NCBI RefSeq assembly: GCF_000203795.2
Contig: NW_006281107.1
Coordinates: forward strand, 320,965 to 384,964
DNA from: Batrachochytrium dendrobatidis JAM81
Taxonomy: Eukaryota; Chytridiomycota; Chytridiomycetes; Rhizophydiales
Length of the DNA stretch: 64,000 nucleotides
Reading direction: 5' to 3'
The notes below the pieces were generated by a model, which was given only the letters and a program-made list of their open reading frames with translations, ran no database searches and was not told the DNA's origin. This document shows positions 59,183-64,000 of this stretch, one piece after another. Every line of letters begins with the position of its first letter. Within the stretch, counting starts at the first letter, position 1. The position numbers and the translations under genes were made by a program.

Positions 59183-62029
59183 ATGGATTTGGAACAGAAA
59201 ACTTATGACATTCAACCTGCTTTCACAGGAGAATCGATGACCATTGACAAGCACGACAGAAAGGATTTGAATCGGAATAAACATCACAAAGACCACAAGA
59301 AAAAGTCTCATAAAAAGAAACATTCAAAAAAGAAGTCTAGGAACAGCAGTGGTGAATTGGAGCAATCTCACTCTTCAGGATCTGAACATGATGTCGATTT
59401 GTGGGTAGAAAAACCTACTGCTATAGCTGCTACAGAACAGGAAACTGTAGAAAGTTTGACCAACGTATCATCCATTCATGAAAGTGAATCTTTGCCAGTT
59501 GCTAGAGCAGATTGGATGACACTGGATGACTCGATGGATATCTTTGGACTTGCCAAAGCTGCGCCAGATCGCAAGTCACTTAAACATCTTGAGCGTGAGG
59601 CTGAAGAAGCTCGAAGATTGGTATTGCTTTTTTCTATTGGATAGATTTGCATATTTCTGTTGGACCCAATTTATAATTATACATTGAATTGACTCTAAAT
59701 CTCTTCCATAAACTATTCTAGGCAATTCGCAAAGAGCGAGAACTAAATCCAACTTATTTTGATGATCCAGCTAACCCCGATACTAATATAGTCAAATCGA
59801 TAGAAATTAAAGGTACTTTTGCTAATTCTGTATCAAGTGTGTGTCGAGTCCTCTACGTTGCTTTAAGCCTATTTTTATTCCATACTGGTTAGTAGTGTTG
59901 CTACTAAATCTGACATTTAATTACTATTTGGATAATGTAATTTATAATAGAAAACAAGTTGGGATACACTTTTGGTGATCGAGGTGCCAACTGGAGAATG
60001 GCAAAGCTTAAACGTATTTTTGATAATTCAAAAGAAGGCCAGAGCGTAGATAGTATGGCTTTGGAAAGATACGGTGTATGTACTATTTGTAAACTGAAAT
60101 GGTAGCTGTTTATACGCAGTGTTAATTTTAAGCGTATTTTAGACAATGGAGGCGTTTCAAATGGCATTGGATGAACGAGCGTTTTTAGACAAGGCAAAAG
60201 GAGTAAAATCAAAGGATAGTTTGGGGTCATATCGACCATCTATTGGGTCAACTGCTAAATTTCAGCGTCCAGGTGAATCAAACTCCAGCTTTACTATACA
60301 TCAAGAACAAACAAAAGTAACGGCAAATGCAGATAAGAAATCTGTGGATCAAACTCGAAAATCTGTCATTCCTTCTGCATTTGTTCCTGTAGCACAACAG
60401 TCGGGATCTGAATCTGCCTATGCTGGCGAGGTTTTATCACACACTCAGTTGAATAGGCTCAATGCACAAGTGATTAAAGCAAGGCTGATGCGCTCGCCAA
60501 ATCTTAAAGCACTGGAAGAAGAATATAAGCGCTCTAAAGCTCAATCAGACAATGCTGCACAAAGGGAAAAAGTATGTGATTTCCACAAGAATATGAGCAT
60601 GTTTATTCTTGAACGTTCAAAGGCTCTAGTAAATTTTCTAACATTAACTGTAGGTTGAAATTGTGCCAAATATCGATAGTAGAGGTCGATTATATGACCT
60701 GAATGCAGATCCATCACAGTCCAAACATTCTTTAAAGCGGCACAAGGTAATACCAATCTACTAGTAATATTACATGGTTTAGTTTGCAATCTGATAAACA
60801 TAATCTGATAATCTATAGTCTGAGCGCGATACTCATGACACAAGCAGTAATCGTATTCAATCTTCGCATTTAGAAGAACAGACTCTTGAAGATCTGGTTC
60901 TTCAAGAAAAGATGGGTTCAGGAACTACGTTTGATCAAGATATGGCTGATCGTATTTCTCGTGATACTACGTTTAAAGATAGTTTGGATTACATGGACGA
61001 AAGTGTCGACAAACTGGCACAGAAAAAAGTTGTCAGTAGTAATTCGAAGCGACAGTTTGCAATTGATAGTAAATACCCATCACAACTTTAACCTTTGTCT
61101 ATTAGATTGTCGATCATAATTACTGTTGGTACGCCTCTAACATGATATTATCATTTTATTATAGATTATAAAAAGACTCAAAGTACAATTGCAAAGTGCA
61201 ACTTTTGTTTTCATGAGGGCGAGGCTCCGCGTATACCTATTGTATCTTTGGGCACCGAGGTGTACCTTTCGCTTCCAGAGACAATCGACATGGTTCCTGG
61301 CCATTGTCTCATTGTTCCAGTTCAACATTCACTCACAACTCTCGAGCTTGAAGATAATGCATGGAATGAAATCAGGGTAGGTGCATTTTGCTATCTAATG
61401 CCTAATCATTTGTAAACACATCAGCCTATTACCTATATTTCAACAGAATTTGACAAGTGTTTCCAATGATTAGAATTTTCAAAAATCGCTACTTCGAATG
61501 GCATCTGCGAACAATCAAGGAGTGATTTTTATGGAGCAGGTTATTAATTTCAAATCACATAAACACACAGTCATAGAATGTATTCCAGTTCCAATGAATC
61601 TGTTTGAAGATGCACCTGCATACTACAAAGAAGCCATAAATAACGTCGAGGAAGAATGGTCGCAACATAAAAAGCTGATTGTAACAGATCGTGGATTTCG
61701 TCGATCTATGGTGCCTAATCTTCCTTATTTTCATGTTTGGTTTGATCCAAATCGTGGGTTTGGGCATGTAATTGAAAACTCGGAAGAATGGTTGCCTTGG
61801 TTTGGCCGGGTAAGTGACGCTATGAGTTTTGCTATATCGTTTTACTTTGATATGATATAAACTGTTTGCTGATTGTTTATTGGTATAGGAGGTAATTGCA
61901 AGCGTGTTGGATCTACCGACATACACATGGCGAAAACCTAAGCGTGCCAACGAAAGGGATAATGCTCAGAGACTTGATCAATTTCGAACACAGTGGAAAG
62001 AGTATGACTGGACCAAGTTGCTAGATTAA
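59183..62029 (+). CDS. CWF19: CWF19-like spliceosome-associated protein (CWF19L2/Cwf19)
   Basis: Nine exons are visible: 59183-59620, 59722-59812, 59951-60075, 60143-60571, about 60655-60747, about 60819-61069, about 61164-61377, about 61474-61809 and about 61890-62029. The N-terminus is Lys/His-rich (KDHKKKSHKKKHSKKKS). Middle motifs are WMTLDDSMDIFGLA, NPYFDDP-like NPTYFDDPANP, LGYTFGDRGANWRMAKLKR and GEVLSHTQLNRLNAQVIKAR. The C-terminus has the two CwfJ parts: a HIT-like domain with CNFCFHEGEAPRIPIVSLG and MVPGHCLIVPVQH, then the second part with GFRRSMVPNLPYFHVWF, GHVIENSEEWLPWFGREV and WRKPKRANERDNAQ. The family acts with late spliceosomes and in intron-lariat turnover. The call is firm; a few internal exon edges are approximate. 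Confidence 0.93.
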
Positions 62030-62115
62030 CTGTTTGGTACAACACAGTGGTTTGAGGCCCACTTGCTGCTGATCAATCAAATCAAACCCACTACATTTTA
62101 CCAAATAACAAAACT

Positions 62116-63988
62116 TTATTCTTTGCGGTTTCTTTTTGTATTGTGTTCTTTTGGCTTGTATGCATTTGTTTCAGAATTGCTTTCGTTAGAATGCGTCCTA
62201 CGTTTGTTTGAATCAGTGGATTCAATTGGTGCAGGCTCTTTATTTTTCTCAAAAAGCGCTACAAAAAATCCAATGGTTCCGTCTTCTTCGGGGAGCGCAC
62301 GAATAACACGATCGGCTATAAAACAAATAGGGTCAAGAAAACAAATTTCCAATAGTATTCTATGCAGTTCAAATCAAATAATGGTCACATACCATTTTCA
62401 ATCGATCCCTCTAAACCGCGACGATGCCATTGAGGAAATACATTCTCTACTAAACTAAAATTGGTATTTTCTTGTAGACAATACTGTACCACGTCCTCAT
62501 TTTCAATCCGATTTCTGGAACAAGTAGAGTATACAATACGCTTGACTTTGGGGAATTTGAACGCATGAAGGATTACTTTTTTTTGAAAATCTGCCAATGC
62601 ATTGGCTCGATCGTCAATTTCTTCTTGCTGTGTATCGGCTTTTGCATCTTTAGAATCTAAAAATGATAAATAGTATAAGTTTTTGTGAATGAATTACTAC
62701 ACTTTATCCTGGCAAAGCATTCAAAACAGCTTTACTTTTGAGCAAATGATCCAAGCGACCAACAATCCCAGATCCAGAACACGATGGATCAAGTAGCACA
62801 TATTCGACCTAATGTCAATCACAAATAGGGTTTAAGCATATCATCTTAAAAAGACAAACATCGCATTACGTGCCTTGCTGAACATGGGATCGAATGGATC
62901 AGCATCCAAAAAGCTACCAAACTGAGGTAAAATATTTTTACAGCCAGCTTGGTGGGTCAGCCTTTGCAGTGTATCTAGTCGTGCTCGGTCTTTGTCAAAA
63001 GCATATATAGTGCCAGTGTTGCCTAATATCGCTGAAAGATGGGATGTTTTGTTACCGGGTGCTGCACATGCATCGATACATACAGAGCCTTTTGGAGGTG
63101 ACAGTATATATGCTGGGAAGCACGAAGCCTTGTCCTAATTGATTAGAAAGCATCACAACACTGTAGATATGAGCGATCGTGAACATTCAGATGGTAAATC
63201 AAAGTAAATAGCTGCTTACTTGAAGAACAATATGACCCTGAAGCAAGAGTTTATCCTCGTGTAAATCTGTGCTTGGTGGCAGCAAGAGTAGCTCAGGAAG
63301 ATGCTGATCCTTGATCATGCACATTGCACTACATTTTACACAAGACATCAATATCCTTGGACATGGCTGGAATAAACACGTATAGATGCAAGATCTTACG
63401 GATATTCAGGTTCATTCAGCTTTTCAATGGTGTCAAGTCGATAACCCTTTTTTTCGAAATGAGAGATAACCTGCTCCATATTTGTCTTGATGGTATTGAT
63501 GCGAACATAGCGAGGCAACACAATTGCATTTCGAATGTGCTCTGGAATGAGATCTTGATTATTCTTGCACTTGCGCTTTACTTTAATTTTAACCAGCTCT
63601 GCATTGAGTCTACTTTTGTGTCGCATAAGCATATCCTTGTATTTTCCAGCATTTTTTATGCCTTTTCCAAAAAGTAAATCATAGACGAGAACTGTTAGGA
63701 GAGGCTTGGCAAGTTTTTTTGGCTCAGACTTGCGAATGTCTGACGAGCAAATGATTTCTTCAATGACTTCTCGATCTATTAATTACTACGAATGAGATTT
63801 CTACTACAGCAATGAGGTTGACCACTCATTCACTCGGAATCAATAAACTTACATTTCAAGGTCTCGCACACTATACCATACACGAGTTTCTTGTCTTTTG
63901 GATCCTCTTTCATCACCAATCCCTTTATAGTGCCCTGTTTCTTATACAACTTTGTCAAGATATTCGAGGCTTTTTCATAGTAATGCAT
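62116..63988 (-). CDS. 25S/28S rRNA m5C methyltransferase, NSUN5/Rcm1
   Basis: The product methylates a cytosine of large-subunit rRNA. The start MHYYEKASNIL (63988) lies 12 bases from the window edge and matches the family N-terminus in spacing. Exons include 63988-63853, 63775-63400, and one beginning at 63328, plus later ones to the stop at 62116. Motifs in order: QGTIKGLVMKED, VYGIVCETLKY, LVYDLLFGKGIKNAGKYKD, LPRYVRINTIKTN, HIVLQDKASCFPAYIL, DACAAPGNKTSHLSAIL (SAM-binding), AFDKDRARLDTL, LLDPSCSGSGIVGRL (motif IV Cys), RIVYSTCSRNRIENEDVV (motif VI catalytic Cys) and an FFVALFEK strand. The tail is short and basic. Both catalytic cysteines are present. Length fits NSUN5. Confidence 0.95.
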
Positions 63989-64000
63989 GATTTATTATTG

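Overview
The window looks like nuclear DNA of a zoosporic (chytrid) fungus. The sequence is AT-rich. Most genes are broken by short GT..AG introns (roughly 60-130 nt), and gene density is high on both strands. Conserved eukaryotic housekeeping genes sit beside lineage-type secreted genes. A complete IFT144/WDR19 gene (flagellar transport) argues for a flagellated zoospore. A Crinkler-like protein, a pair of pepsin-like proteases, a GPI-type chitin deacetylase and a cluster of secreted mucin-like proteins together point to a Batrachochytrium-like chytrid. That genus assignment is inference; no database search was possible.

Layout. 0.1-2.4 kb: a Hippo/MST-type STE20 kinase (-). 2.7 kb: an intron-containing tRNA-Tyr (+). 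3.0-8.3 kb: a URB2/Npa2-type ribosome biogenesis protein (-). 8.7-15.0 kb: IFT144 (-). 15.9-25.8 kb: three paralogous secreted proteins of one fungal family, two of them carrying very long tandem-repeat tails. 26.6-27.9 kb: a Lys5/AASDHPPT-type phosphopantetheinyl transferase (-). 28.0-31.4 kb: a five-RRM Nop4/RBM28 protein (-). 32.3-35.3 kb: a membrane-anchored GH26-like protein with a changed catalytic position (-). 35.6-42.0 kb: two divergently transcribed aspartyl proteases with identical intron positions, with a probable membrane-protein relic between them. 42.5-44.3 kb: small lineage-type secreted or unknown reading frames (-). 45.2-46.9 kb: a Crinkler-like NTPase-fold protein (+), followed by decayed coding sequence. 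48.7-51.5 kb: an unassigned three-part protein that could be a meiotic axis (SYCP2/Red1-like) protein (+). 52.2-53.1 kb: ALYREF/Yra1 (-). 54.9-56.0 kb: chitin deacetylase (+). 56.1-59.0 kb: CPSF2/Cft2 (-), head to head with CWF19L2/Cwf19 (+, 59.2-62.0 kb). 62.1-64.0 kb: NSUN5/Rcm1 (-).

Two themes run through the window. One is RNA and ribosome metabolism: URB2, Nop4, NSUN5, ALYREF, CPSF2, Cwf19 and a tRNA. These are scattered and independently promoted, with no operon logic. The other is secretion and cell surface: the mucin-like cluster, proteases, GH26-like protein, chitin deacetylase and Crinkler. These lie in less conserved stretches rich in a short transposon family with inverted termini of the type CAGCCGTATTCACGTAAAATGAAACAC. 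At least six copies or partial copies are visible, and they separate many of the genes.

Exon boundaries below were worked out by eye from splice signals and reading-frame continuity. For most genes given exon lists the total length is divisible by three. Coordinates may be off by a base or two in places.
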